From Verrucomicrobiia bacterium (GTDB lineage: Bacteria; Verrucomicrobiota; Verrucomicrobiia; Limisphaerales; Fontisphaeraceae), in NCBI GenBank assembly GCA_026414565.1, contig JAOAIT010000017.1, positions 62,001 through 126,000 on the forward strand: 64,000 nucleotides of DNA, read 5' to 3'. Below the pieces are notes generated by a model. That model worked only from the letters and a program-made list of their open reading frames with translations. It was not told where the DNA came from and did not search any database. Positions 7,670-15,510 of the stretch are shown in pieces; positions within the stretch are counted from its first letter, which is position 1; each line of letters opens with the position of its first letter. The position numbers were made by a program, and so were the translations under genes.

Positions 7670-10339
7670 ATGGCAAAGCCAGGCAATGCAGCAACAGAGT
7701 CTTTGGGCGCAGGCGGCCGGTGGGGGGGATGGGGGCTGGCGGGGGGGTGCGTCTTGCTGGTGGTGCTGTTGATTTTTGCGCGCAGCTTCACGTCCGATCA
7801 GGTGATGTTTTCCAATGACGGCCCGCTGGGCGGCATGAGCGCCCGGTTTGTGGAGATGCCGGGCATTTTCTTTGGAGTGTGGAATGATTTGTACTGGGTG
7901 GGGGGGCAGCAACCCAGTGCTTCGCCCACATTTACTTCTTTCATTCTTTACGCCTTCGGTCCGGTAGGCCATTTGAAATGGTATGCGCCGCTGGCGATTT
8001 TGTTTGCCGGTTTGTGCGGGGCGTTTTTTGCGCGGCGGCTGGGGGGCAATGGCGGCGTCATGGCCCTGGCGGGGCTGGCGGCGGCGCTCAACGCCAACTT
8101 TTTCAGCTACGCCTGCTGGGGGCTGGCGGCGCGCCCGCTCACCTTGGGGGTGTTGTTGCTGGGCCTGGCGGCGCTGTGGGGGCCGGAGCGGCGGCACTGG
8201 CTCATCAAGACGGTGCTGGCCGGCTTCACCATCGGGGTGGGGTTGATGGAGAGCTACGACGTGGGGGCGATTTTCAGCCTGTACCTTGCGGCATTCGCAT
8301 TTTTCCTCGCCATCATTGACGCGCCCAAGCCACTGGCCGGGGCGGGGCGCGGGCTGTTGCGGGTGGGTTTGCTGGCGGTGTGCGCGGCGATCATGGCGGC
8401 GCACACGCTTTCCACGCTGATTGGCACGCAAATCAAGGGCGTGGCCGGCATGGAGCAAACGCGGGAAAGCGTGGAGCGTCGCTGGGACGAGGCCACCCAA
8501 TGGAGCCTGCCCAAGGCGGAGACTTTGCGCATACTCATCCCGGGCCTGTATGGCTATCGCATGGACACGCCCGACGGGGGCGCGTATTGGGGCACGGTGG
8601 GGCAGACGCCCGGGTGGGAGGAGCATCGGCAGGGGTGGCCGCGGTACTCCGGGGCGGGCGAGTATGCTGGGGTGTTGGTGGTGTTGGTGGCGGTGTGGGC
8701 GCTGGCGCAGGCCCTGCGGGGGGAGAAGAGCGTGTTTGAGCCACGGGAGCGCAAGATCGTTTTGTTTTGGGCGGTGGCGGCGCTGATTTCGATTCTGCTG
8801 GCGTGGGGGCGGCATGCGCCGTTTTACCGGCTCATCTACGCGCTGCCGTATTTCTCGACCATTCGCAATCCCATCAAGTTCACGCATCCGTTTCACCTAA
8901 GTGTGATTGTGCTGTTCACGCTGGGGCTGGTGGGGGTGTGGCGGGCCTACCTGGCGCGGGCGGCGGCGGGCCGGAGCAGCCTGACCGGGCAGGTGGCGCA
9001 GTGGTGGCGGAATGAGCGGGGGTTTGAGAAGCGCTTTTGCTGGGGCCTGGCGGCGGCGCTGGGGATTAGTGGGGTGGGCTTTTTGATGTTTGCCGCCGGC
9101 CGCAAGGAAAAATTGGAGTGGCTGACCCGTTCCGGTTTTGACGCGCAGACGGCCGCGCAGGTTTTCAGCTCCAGCCTGGGCGAGATTGGCTGGTACTTGT
9201 TGTTTTTGGGGCTGGCCGGCGGGCTGGCGGTGCTGGTGATGAGCCGGGCGCTGAGCGGGCCGCGGGCCGGGTGGGCGTTTGGGTTGGCGCTGGCGGTGCT
9301 GGTGGCCGACATGGCGCGGGCCAATGCGCCGTGGGTCATTTACTACAATTACAAGGAGCGCCTGGCATCTCATCCCGTGCTGGACATTTTGCGCGACAAA
9401 CCGCATGAGCATCGGGTGAAGATTCTGCCCTTCCGCGTGAGCGAAGCGATGGGGCTGTTGCAGCAGGTGTATCAGGTGGAGTGGGCGCAACACCAATTCC
9501 CCTATTTCAACATCCAGACCCTCGACATTGTGCAGGAGCCGCGCCGGGCGGTGGAGAATGTGATGTACCGGGAGGCGTTTGAGGGGACGAATCTGGCGCT
9601 GCTGGGGCGGATGTGGGAGCTGACCAATACCCGTTACCTGTTGGGGATGGCCGGGAATTTGCCGGATTTGCTCAATCAAATGGTGGATCCCCAAAAGCGC
9701 CGGTTCCGCCTGCATACGGCCTTCAACGTGGTGCCCAAGAAAAATGAGGCGCGGCAGTTTAGTGATTTGACCACCGAGATTACCACCAACGGGCCGTTTG
9801 CGCTGATTGAATTCACGGGGGCGCTGCCGCGGGCCAAATTGTATCCGCAATGGCAGGTGGTGCCGGACGGACGGGAGGCGTTGAAGCTGCTGGCCGACTT
9901 GAATTTTGATCCGTGGCAGCGGGTGCTGGTGGAGTCGGCGCCGGCCGGGGTTCAGCCGGCGGCCGAGGGCGGAGCCACGGGCAAGGTGGAGTGGGTGAGT
10001 TACGCGCCCAAGGCCTACACGGTGGAAACGGAGTGCCCGCAACCGGCGGTGTTGCTCATCAACAACAAGCATCATCCGGCGTGGAAGGTGCGGGTGGACG
10101 GCCAGCCGGCGGAGCTGGTGCGGGCCAATTTTTTGATGCAGGGCGTGTTTGTGCCTGCGGGCAAACACCGGGTGGAGCTGCGGTTTGAGCCGCCGGTGAC
10201 GGTGTTTTATGTGAGCCTGGCTTCGTTTGGCGTGGCGCTGGTGCTGTGTGTCTGGCTGCTGCTGGCCGTGCGCCAGCCGGAGCCGGTGCCCGTGCCGGTG
10301 ACGGTGCCAGGCCCGGGGCCGGCGGAGCGGAGAAAGTAA
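7670..10339 (+). CDS. YfhO-like polytopic membrane protein
   Basis: About 889 residues from ATG at 7670 (an upstream TTG at 7631 is less likely). There is a hydrophobic helix soon after the start (GGCVLLVVLLIFA), then many membrane helices through about residue 540, interrupted by short loops with Arg/Trp-rich turns. A C-terminal soluble domain of about 300 residues contains the conserved PAVLLINNKHHPAW and FVPAGKHRVELRFEPP motifs of YfhO-type proteins, followed by a last helix. YfhO proteins are GT-C-like membrane proteins linked to cell-envelope glycosylation in Gram-positives. The role here is inferred only from architecture. A TTGCTT-17-TAGAGT promoter may lie at 7631-7659. The tail is rich in Pro-Val repeats. 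Confidence 0.75.
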   Translation: MAKPGNAATESLGAGGRWGGWGLAGGCVLLVVLLIFARSFTSDQVMFSNDGPLGGMSARFVEMPGIFFGVWNDLYWVGGQQPSASPTFTSFILYAFGPVGHLKWYAPLAILFAGLCGAFFARRLGGNGGVMALAGLAAALNANFFSYACWGLAARPLTLGVLLLGLAALWGPERRHWLIKTVLAGFTIGVGLMESYDVGAIFSLYLAAFAFFLAIIDAPKPLAGAGRGLLRVGLLAVCAAIMAAHTLSTLIGTQIKGVAGMEQTRESVERRWDEATQWSLPKAETLRILIPGLYGYRMDTPDGGAYWGTVGQTPGWEEHRQGWPRYSGAGEYAGVLVVLVAVWALAQALRGEKSVFEPRERKIVLFWAVAALISILLAWGRHAPFYRLIYALPYFSTIRNPIKFTHPFHLSVIVLFTLGLVGVWRAYLARAAAGRSSLTGQVAQWWRNERGFEKRFCWGLAAALGISGVGFLMFAAGRKEKLEWLTRSGFDAQTAAQVFSSSLGEIGWYLLFLGLAGGLAVLVMSRALSGPRAGWAFGLALAVLVADMARANAPWVIYYNYKERLASHPVLDILRDKPHEHRVKILPFRVSEAMGLLQQVYQVEWAQHQFPYFNIQTLDIVQEPRRAVENVMYREAFEGTNLALLGRMWELTNTRYLLGMAGNLPDLLNQMVDPQKRRFRLHTAFNVVPKKNEARQFSDLTTEITTNGPFALIEFTGALPRAKLYPQWQVVPDGREALKLLADLNFDPWQRVLVESAPAGVQPAAEGGATGKVEWVSYAPKAYTVETECPQPAVLLINNKHHPAWKVRVDGQPAELVRANFLMQGVFVPAGKHRVELRFEPPVTVFYVSLASFGVALVLCVWLLLAVRQPEPVPVPVTVPGPGPAERRK

Positions 10340-10352
10340 GGAGGATTAAACC

Positions 10353-11432
10353 ATGAGCGTGCGCATCGGCATTTTGACGGGCGGGGGTGATTGTCCCGGC
10401 TTGAATGCGGTCATCCGGGCGGTGGGCAAATCGGCCACCACCCGCGGTTGGGAGACGCTGGGATTTCGCAACGGTTTTGAGGGCCTGCTGGACAACGATT
10501 ATCGCCTCCTCAACTACAAGGACATGGACGGCCTGCTGCTGCGGGGCGGGACCATCCTGGGGACCACCAACAAGGGGCGGTTTGCCGTGAAGACCGGCCA
10601 CGGCCAGACGCACCGCATTCCGGAGGCCGTGCTGGCCCGCACTCAGGAGAACATCCGGGCGCTGGGTTTGCGGGCGCTGGTGGTGGTGGGGGGCGACGGC
10701 ACGCTGACCATAGCGCAGCAGCTTTTCGAGGCGGGGGTGCCGCTGGTGGGCGTGCCCAAGACGATAGATAATGATTTGGAGGCCACGGCGTTCACGTTCG
10801 GGTTCGACAGCGCGGTGGCGTGCGCCACCGATGCGCTGGACCGGCTGCACACCACCGCGGAAAGCCACAACCGCGTGCTGGTGCTCGAGGTCATGGGCCG
10901 GTATGCAGGCTGGATCGCCATGCATGCGGGCATTGCCGGCGGCGGGGATGTGATTTTGATTCCGGAAATCCCGTTCACCTACGAGAGCATCTGCGCCAAG
11001 ATTGCCGAGCGCGAGGCGCGCGGGAAACATTTCACCCTGGTGGTGGTGGCCGAGGGGGCGCGGCCCAAGGGCGGCGACTTTGTCACCGCGGGCCCGCAGG
11101 AGAGCAATCGCGAGGCGCGGCTGGGCGGCATTGGCGCGGTGGTGGCGGAGGAGATTCAGCGGCGGAGTGGCAAGGAAACCCGCGTGTGCGTGTTGGGCCA
11201 CTTGCAGCGCGGCGGGGGGCCCACGACGTTTGACCGGATGATTTGCACGCAATTTGGCGCCATGGCGGTGCGGCTGATAGCAGAAGAGAAATACGGCTAC
11301 ATGGCGGCGCTGCGGCCGCCGGAGGTGGTGGCGGTGCCCATTCGTGAGGCCATTGGCCGGCTGCGCACGATAGATCCTCGGGGTGAACTGGTGCAAACCG
11401 CCCGCGATTTGGGAATAAGCCTGGGAGATTGA
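10353..11432 (+). CDS. pfkA: 6-phosphofructokinase (group III, ATP type by signature)
   Basis: 359 residues, about the usual family length. It phosphorylates fructose 6-phosphate to fructose 1,6-bisphosphate in glycolysis. ILTGGGDCPGLN is the N-terminal phosphate-binding loop; GGDGT (residues 113-117) and PKTIDNDL (135-142) surround the active site, with Asp139 as catalytic base and MGRYAGW further on. Gly at position 116 (E. coli Gly104) is the residue of ATP-using enzymes, whereas Lys136 (E. coli Gly124) is typical of pyrophosphate-linked and group III enzymes. The Gly/Lys pair is that of group III ATP-PFKs. A strong AAGGAGG lies 8-14 bases before the ATG, and the gene is 13 bases after the YfhO-like gene, so they probably share a transcript. 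Confidence 0.95.
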   Translation: MSVRIGILTGGGDCPGLNAVIRAVGKSATTRGWETLGFRNGFEGLLDNDYRLLNYKDMDGLLLRGGTILGTTNKGRFAVKTGHGQTHRIPEAVLARTQENIRALGLRALVVVGGDGTLTIAQQLFEAGVPLVGVPKTIDNDLEATAFTFGFDSAVACATDALDRLHTTAESHNRVLVLEVMGRYAGWIAMHAGIAGGGDVILIPEIPFTYESICAKIAEREARGKHFTLVVVAEGARPKGGDFVTAGPQESNREARLGGIGAVVAEEIQRRSGKETRVCVLGHLQRGGGPTTFDRMICTQFGAMAVRLIAEEKYGYMAALRPPEVVAVPIREAIGRLRTIDPRGELVQTARDLGISLGD

Positions 11433-11451
11433 TTGCCCGGGACTCCGACGT

Positions 11452-13785
11452 TCAAGGCAGGCGCAGGCGGAAGAAGCGGCGCTCGCTGGGAGCGGTGTCC
11501 ACCCACCGCATGGGCAGTCCCAGGGCCGGCGCCGCAGGGAGCAGCGTCTGCCAGGGGCCATTGACCTGGGCCGCGCCTTCCAGCACCCACAGCCCATTGT
11601 TTCCGCTGCTCCATTCCAGGATCCTCCCGCCGCAGGGGCTGGCATACAGCGCCGTAAAGCGCACGCCGCTGGCGGCCCGGCGGGGATGCGTGCCCGCAAG
11701 GAATTCCTGCCGGTTGGAGGCGCCATCGCCGTCGGCGTCCTGCAACGCATCAGCCGCGCTGAGTGGATTCAAGCCAAACGCCAGCTCATAATCATCTGGC
11801 AGGCCGTCGCCGTCGCTGTCCACCCAGGGCGGCGCGGCCAGGGTGATGCCCGGCGAGTATTCCGAGGTGTTGCCGGCGGCATCGGTGGCGGTGGCGGACA
11901 CGGTGCCCGTGGCGGCCCAGGTGTTGGTGAATCTCACTGTGAACGGCGCCAGGCCGGCGGCATCGGTGACGACGGACGCCTCGCCCAGCCAGAACTGGTT
12001 GGAGGCGGTGGTGAGATAAAAGTCCAGGGTGTAACTCTGCCCGGGGCGCGAGGCCAGTTGCCCGCTGAGGACCAGGGCAAATCGTCCGGTGGCGAGGGTG
12101 AGGACGGGGTAATTTTGCAGGAGATTGGGGCCGTCATCGCCATCGCCGGCATCGTTGGGCGTCGGCCCGTTTGGCCCCAAATCAATGGGCAGACCAGACT
12201 GGCCAAAGATGGCGTTGCCGCGGATGACGTTGCCCACGCCGTAATCATGGATGCGCACGCCGTCGTAATCGGCCATCCGGGCGTAGCCGATGCGGTTGCC
12301 CTCGCCCGGGCCGGTGCCGCCGATGCGGTTGTAACTGGCGTCCAGTTGAATTTCGATGCCATGAAACTGGTTGCCCAGCGGGGTGAGGCCGTCCACCGCC
12401 AGGCCGATGAAATTGCCCTGGATCACATTGCCCGCACTCAAGGGATTGATCAGCGAGATGCCCACCGTCTGATTGCCGCTGATGACATTGCCCGCGCCGA
12501 GCCGGGCGCCGCCGATGGAGTTGGAGGGCGCGTTCAGGAAAATGCCCGGGCCATTGTTGGGCACCGCGCTGCGGCCGGTGGCATCGGTGCCAATGAGATT
12601 GCCCTCCACCCGGTTTTGCGCCGCCGTCAACCCTTGGACGGTGATGCCCGCCACCAGATTGCCGGAGATGAGATTGCCCGCGCCGGGGGTGCTGCCGCCA
12701 ATGATGTTGCGGGGCGCGTTTTCGATGGCCACACCCCATTGGTTGCTGAGGGCCGCCGTGCCCGCGGCATTGACGCCGATGCGGTTGCCGGTGATCACAT
12801 TGCTCACGCTGCCACTGCCGCCCACGTAGATGCCGGCCTCCTGGTTGCCTGCGATAAGGTTGGCGCCCGCCGGCCGGCAATCGCCAAGGACATTGCCCGC
12901 CGCCTGAAACAGCGTCACGCCATCCTGCCGGTTGGGCAGCCTGGCCGTGCCGGTGGCATTGACGCCGATGCGGTTGCCCCACAGGAGGTTGGCATCGGCT
13001 CCGGGGCCGAGCAGGTACACACCGCTTTGTTGATTGCCGGAGATCAGGTTGCCCGCGCCTGCCTCCAGGCCGCCGATTTCATTTTGCGTGGAAGCTGCCA
13101 GGACCACCCCGGACTGCCTGTTGCCCAGCGCCGCCATGCCCGTCACGTCTGTGCCAATATAATTGCCCCGGAGGCGATGCCGTCCGCCCACCGCCCCGGA
13201 GAGGATGATCCCGTTTTCCGTGCAGGCGGAAATGAGGTTGCGCTCTGCGGGCGTCAAACCGCCGATGAGATGGCCGCTGCCGCCCGAGATCCCGATGCCA
13301 TTTTCCCCCATGCCGGCGGCCACCGTGCCCGTGGCATCCGTGCCGATATAATTTCCCTGAATCACACAGCGGGAGACATTTTCCAGCCGTATGCCGTCGC
13401 GGCTGAAGCGGTGGATCACCAGCCCGCGGATTACGCAATCATCCGCCAGCACAAGCAGGCCGTAGGCGTTGCCGGCCTGCACCCCGTCCAGCACAATGAG
13501 GGGCTGCCCGGTGTAACCGGGTTGCGTGGTGCCATCCAGCGTCAGGGTTTCATTGATTTGCGGCAGCGGGCTGAGCGGCGCCAGGCGATGCGGCCCTGCG
13601 CCTGGAATGGCAAACCCAATCTGGTGCGGGCCAGGCTGGTTGTTGGCGTCCGTCATGGCTTGACGCAGGGACCCCGGGCCGCTGTCGTTGGTATGCGTGA
13701 CGGTGAACGTCGCTGCCGGGAGCGAGAGCATCCCCGCCAGCCACGCGCCCAGCCATGCCGCCCGCCCGTAACGTGTGCTTTTCAT
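11452..13785 (-). CDS. Secreted right-handed parallel beta-helix repeat protein
   Basis: 777 residues. The signal peptide is MKSTRYGRAAWLGAWLAGMLSLPAA. About a dozen imperfect coils follow with the pattern NxIGGxxxGAGNLISGN / GNxIGTDATG (residues about 100-520), the hallmark of a long parallel beta-helix seen in exported adhesins and carbohydrate-active proteins. A beta-sandwich domain (about 560-660), a DSDGDGLPD calcium-binding thrombospondin-3-like segment, and a C-terminal domain ending RRFFRLRLP complete it. Catalytic residues are not evident. The start ATG overlaps the stop of the upstream NusG-like gene as ATGA, so translation is coupled and the antiterminator probably controls this gene. 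Confidence 0.85.
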   Translation of the reverse strand: MKSTRYGRAAWLGAWLAGMLSLPAATFTVTHTNDSGPGSLRQAMTDANNQPGPHQIGFAIPGAGPHRLAPLSPLPQINETLTLDGTTQPGYTGQPLIVLDGVQAGNAYGLLVLADDCVIRGLVIHRFSRDGIRLENVSRCVIQGNYIGTDATGTVAAGMGENGIGISGGSGHLIGGLTPAERNLISACTENGIILSGAVGGRHRLRGNYIGTDVTGMAALGNRQSGVVLAASTQNEIGGLEAGAGNLISGNQQSGVYLLGPGADANLLWGNRIGVNATGTARLPNRQDGVTLFQAAGNVLGDCRPAGANLIAGNQEAGIYVGGSGSVSNVITGNRIGVNAAGTAALSNQWGVAIENAPRNIIGGSTPGAGNLISGNLVAGITVQGLTAAQNRVEGNLIGTDATGRSAVPNNGPGIFLNAPSNSIGGARLGAGNVISGNQTVGISLINPLSAGNVIQGNFIGLAVDGLTPLGNQFHGIEIQLDASYNRIGGTGPGEGNRIGYARMADYDGVRIHDYGVGNVIRGNAIFGQSGLPIDLGPNGPTPNDAGDGDDGPNLLQNYPVLTLATGRFALVLSGQLASRPGQSYTLDFYLTTASNQFWLGEASVVTDAAGLAPFTVRFTNTWAATGTVSATATDAAGNTSEYSPGITLAAPPWVDSDGDGLPDDYELAFGLNPLSAADALQDADGDGASNRQEFLAGTHPRRAASGVRFTALYASPCGGRILEWSSGNNGLWVLEGAAQVNGPWQTLLPAAPALGLPMRWVDTAPSERRFFRLRLP

Positions 13786-14381
13786 GCGTTAAAACGGCCG
13801 GCCACCAAATGCCGGGGCGGGCGCTTTTTGAGCAACAATTCCACGGGGATTTCCACGGTCAACTGCCGTCCCAGAAACTCCAGCAGCACCGCCACGCGCT
13901 GCCGGGCGGGAATGACCCGCGTCACCAACCCTTTCAACCCCGCGAAAGCGCCCATCACAATTTCCACCGTGTCCCCCGCTTCCGGCTCGGCGTTGACTTC
14001 GCGCACCTCCTCGGCCCCGAACTCGGCCATCAAGGACGCCATGGTTTCATCGGGCACCATGGGGATGTGCGTGCCGAAATGCACAATGGTTTGCACGCCG
14101 GCGGCGTACCGCACTTGCAGCAAATGCCGCGACAGCTCAAACCGGGCAAACAGATAACCCGGAAACAACGGCTCGGTGACCTGAATCTTTTTGCCCTTGA
14201 ACGGCCGTTGAAACCGGATGCGCGGAAAGAACACCTCCGCCTCCGGGCACAAATGCAGGTGCGCGGCCGCGATGTGCTCATGCTTGGGTTTGGCCTTGAT
14301 GCAGAACCAGTGGCGCCCCCCGGGCAAAGGCGATGCGGCCCCCGGCGCGCCGGCCTGCGGTGTCAACGATTCACTATACAC
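13782..14381 (-). CDS. NusG/RfaH-family transcription antiterminator
   Basis: 199 residues. The NGN domain starts at about residue 24 (HWFCIKAKPKHE), with the typical FFPRIRFQR and LFPGYLFARFEL strands. The KOW segment is GDTVEIVMGAFAGLKGLVTRV (about residues 138-160), close to the family motif. Specialised NusG paralogues such as RfaH, UpxY and LoaP bind RNA polymerase to let it read long surface or secretion operons. This copy is not the housekeeping nusG, which normally sits with secE and rplK; here it is tied to an exported beta-helix gene by a 4-base overlap. It is divergent from the glutathione peroxidase gene. The start (ATG at 14381) is the first in frame. Confidence 0.88.
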   Translation of the reverse strand: MYSESLTPQAGAPGAASPLPGGRHWFCIKAKPKHEHIAAAHLHLCPEAEVFFPRIRFQRPFKGKKIQVTEPLFPGYLFARFELSRHLLQVRYAAGVQTIVHFGTHIPMVPDETMASLMAEFGAEEVREVNAEPEAGDTVEIVMGAFAGLKGLVTRVIPARQRVAVLLEFLGRQLTVEIPVELLLKKRPPRHLVAGRFNA

Positions 14382-14481
14382 CTTATCAAGGTGCGCAAGC
14401 CTCCTCCGCTTGTCAATGCCGGCGGCCCCGCCTGGCGGCGGAAATCGCCTGCACGCCCGGGCGGCGGCGGGCGATTGCCAG

Positions 14482-14509
14482 TTGACGCTTGCAGAAACGG
14501 GGCTAGCTT
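14482..14509 (+). promoter_or_regulatory. Promoter of the glutathione peroxidase gene, probably leaderless
   Basis: TTGACG (14482-14487), 16 bases, TAGCTT (14504-14509). The -10 box ends six bases before the ATG at 14516, so the first transcribed base should be at or next to the start codon. No Shine-Dalgarno sequence is present. Confidence 0.6.
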
Positions 14510-14515
14510 GCAGCG

Positions 14516-15061
14516 ATGAAAATATGGCTTCTCAGCGCAACGATGGCCTTGCTGGGCGCCCACCTGGCCCTGGCCGCCGCGCCCTACGATATTCCCCTCA
14601 AAGATATTGAGGGCAAAGAAACCAGCTTGAAGGCCTACGAAGGCAAGGTGCTGCTGATCGTCAATGTGGCCTCCCGCTGCGGCTATACCCGGCAATACAA
14701 ACCCCTGGAGGCCACCTATCGCAAATACAAAGACCGCGGCCTGGTGGTTCTCGGCTTTCCGAGCAACGACTTCGGCGGCCAGGAGCCGGGCACGCCCGCC
14801 GAAATCAAACAATTCTGCACCACGAAATATGACGTCACCTTTCCCTTGTTTGACAAAATTCAGGTCAAACCCGGCCCCGGCCAACATCCGCTGTATGCCT
14901 GGCTGACCGGCAAGACTTCCCCCTTCCCCGGCCCCATCAAATGGAACTTCAACAAATTCCTCCTCGGACGCGATGGCCGGATCCTGGCGCGCTTTGAGTC
15001 TGGCGATGAACCCGACGGCGAAAAGGTGACCCAGGCCATCGAAGCCGCATTGAAGAAATAA
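14516..15061 (+). CDS. Glutathione peroxidase-like thiol peroxidase, exported
   Basis: 181 residues with a 20-residue signal peptide (MKIWLLSATMALLGAHLALA). The catalytic set of the family is visible: Cys55 in ASRCGYT, Gln89 in FGGQEPG, and Trp143-Asn144 in IKWNFNKFL. The active residue is Cys rather than selenocysteine, and Cys101 in KQFC is placed like the resolving Cys of thioredoxin-dependent members. It therefore probably reduces hydroperoxides in the periplasm with a thioredoxin-like partner. It stands alone between the divergent NusG-like gene and a long gap. Confidence 0.92.
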   Translation: MKIWLLSATMALLGAHLALAAAPYDIPLKDIEGKETSLKAYEGKVLLIVNVASRCGYTRQYKPLEATYRKYKDRGLVVLGFPSNDFGGQEPGTPAEIKQFCTTKYDVTFPLFDKIQVKPGPGQHPLYAWLTGKTSPFPGPIKWNFNKFLLGRDGRILARFESGDEPDGEKVTQAIEAALKK

Positions 15062-15510
15062 AATACTCCCCTAGCCCGGGGAGCCGGAACCAGCTGCACG
15101 GAGAATCAACCGGCCATACTGGCTGTAATCTGCCATTTTCTGGAGAAGCTGGTGAGCGAACCACACAGTGGTTAGTTGGCAGAAGGTATGTGCCCTCCCC
15201 GGGAAGGCACTCTCCACTTTCAAAGTCACAATGGGAAAGTAAACGGGCCAATCATTCGCCCTTTAAAAACAAACGGTTTAGTATTCATTCGGTCCTCGCG
15301 TCGTGACGCTGGATGGCAGCTTCTTTATTTGGTTTCGATTAAATCAGTAATTTCCCTCTGTTCTGTTTTCCTGCGCCACAACAAAAATATTCGTGGGTCG
15401 GTCTGACGCACGCGCGGGCAGATACACGCTATGTGAAAAAAAAGGTTTTGATTAACACCCCCCTCTCGATGAGCATTCTATTCAAGATAAACCCGTAAAT
15501 ACACAACATC
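15062..15510. other. 449-base gene-free leader before the TPS/T6SS block
   Basis: No supported gene. Just after the peroxidase stop, 15066-15083 can form a 6-bp CTCCCC/GGGGAG hairpin without a T-run. A second hairpin at 15190-15210 (GTGCC...GGCAC, with an inner TCC/GGA) lies in the middle. From about 15240 the base composition becomes clearly more AT-rich and stays so. The promoter of the exoprotein gene must lie here or further upstream, but no convincing -35/-10 pair stands out. Confidence 0.5.

Noticed and set aside
7586-10168. Two long minus-strand frames (436 and 423 codons)
   Set aside because: They are opposite the YfhO-like gene, rich in Arg/Pro/His/Gln, and without motifs.
10059-11750. 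Open frame of 563 codons on the minus strand
   Set aside because: It is opposite pfkA and made of low-complexity Arg/His/Pro sequence.
11686-14157. Open frame of 823 codons on the plus strand
   Set aside because: It lies antisense to the beta-helix protein and the NusG-like gene, both clearly recognisable on the minus strand.
15062-15510. Riboswitch in the tpsA leader
   Set aside because: Hairpins exist but I could not match the conserved core of any riboswitch class.
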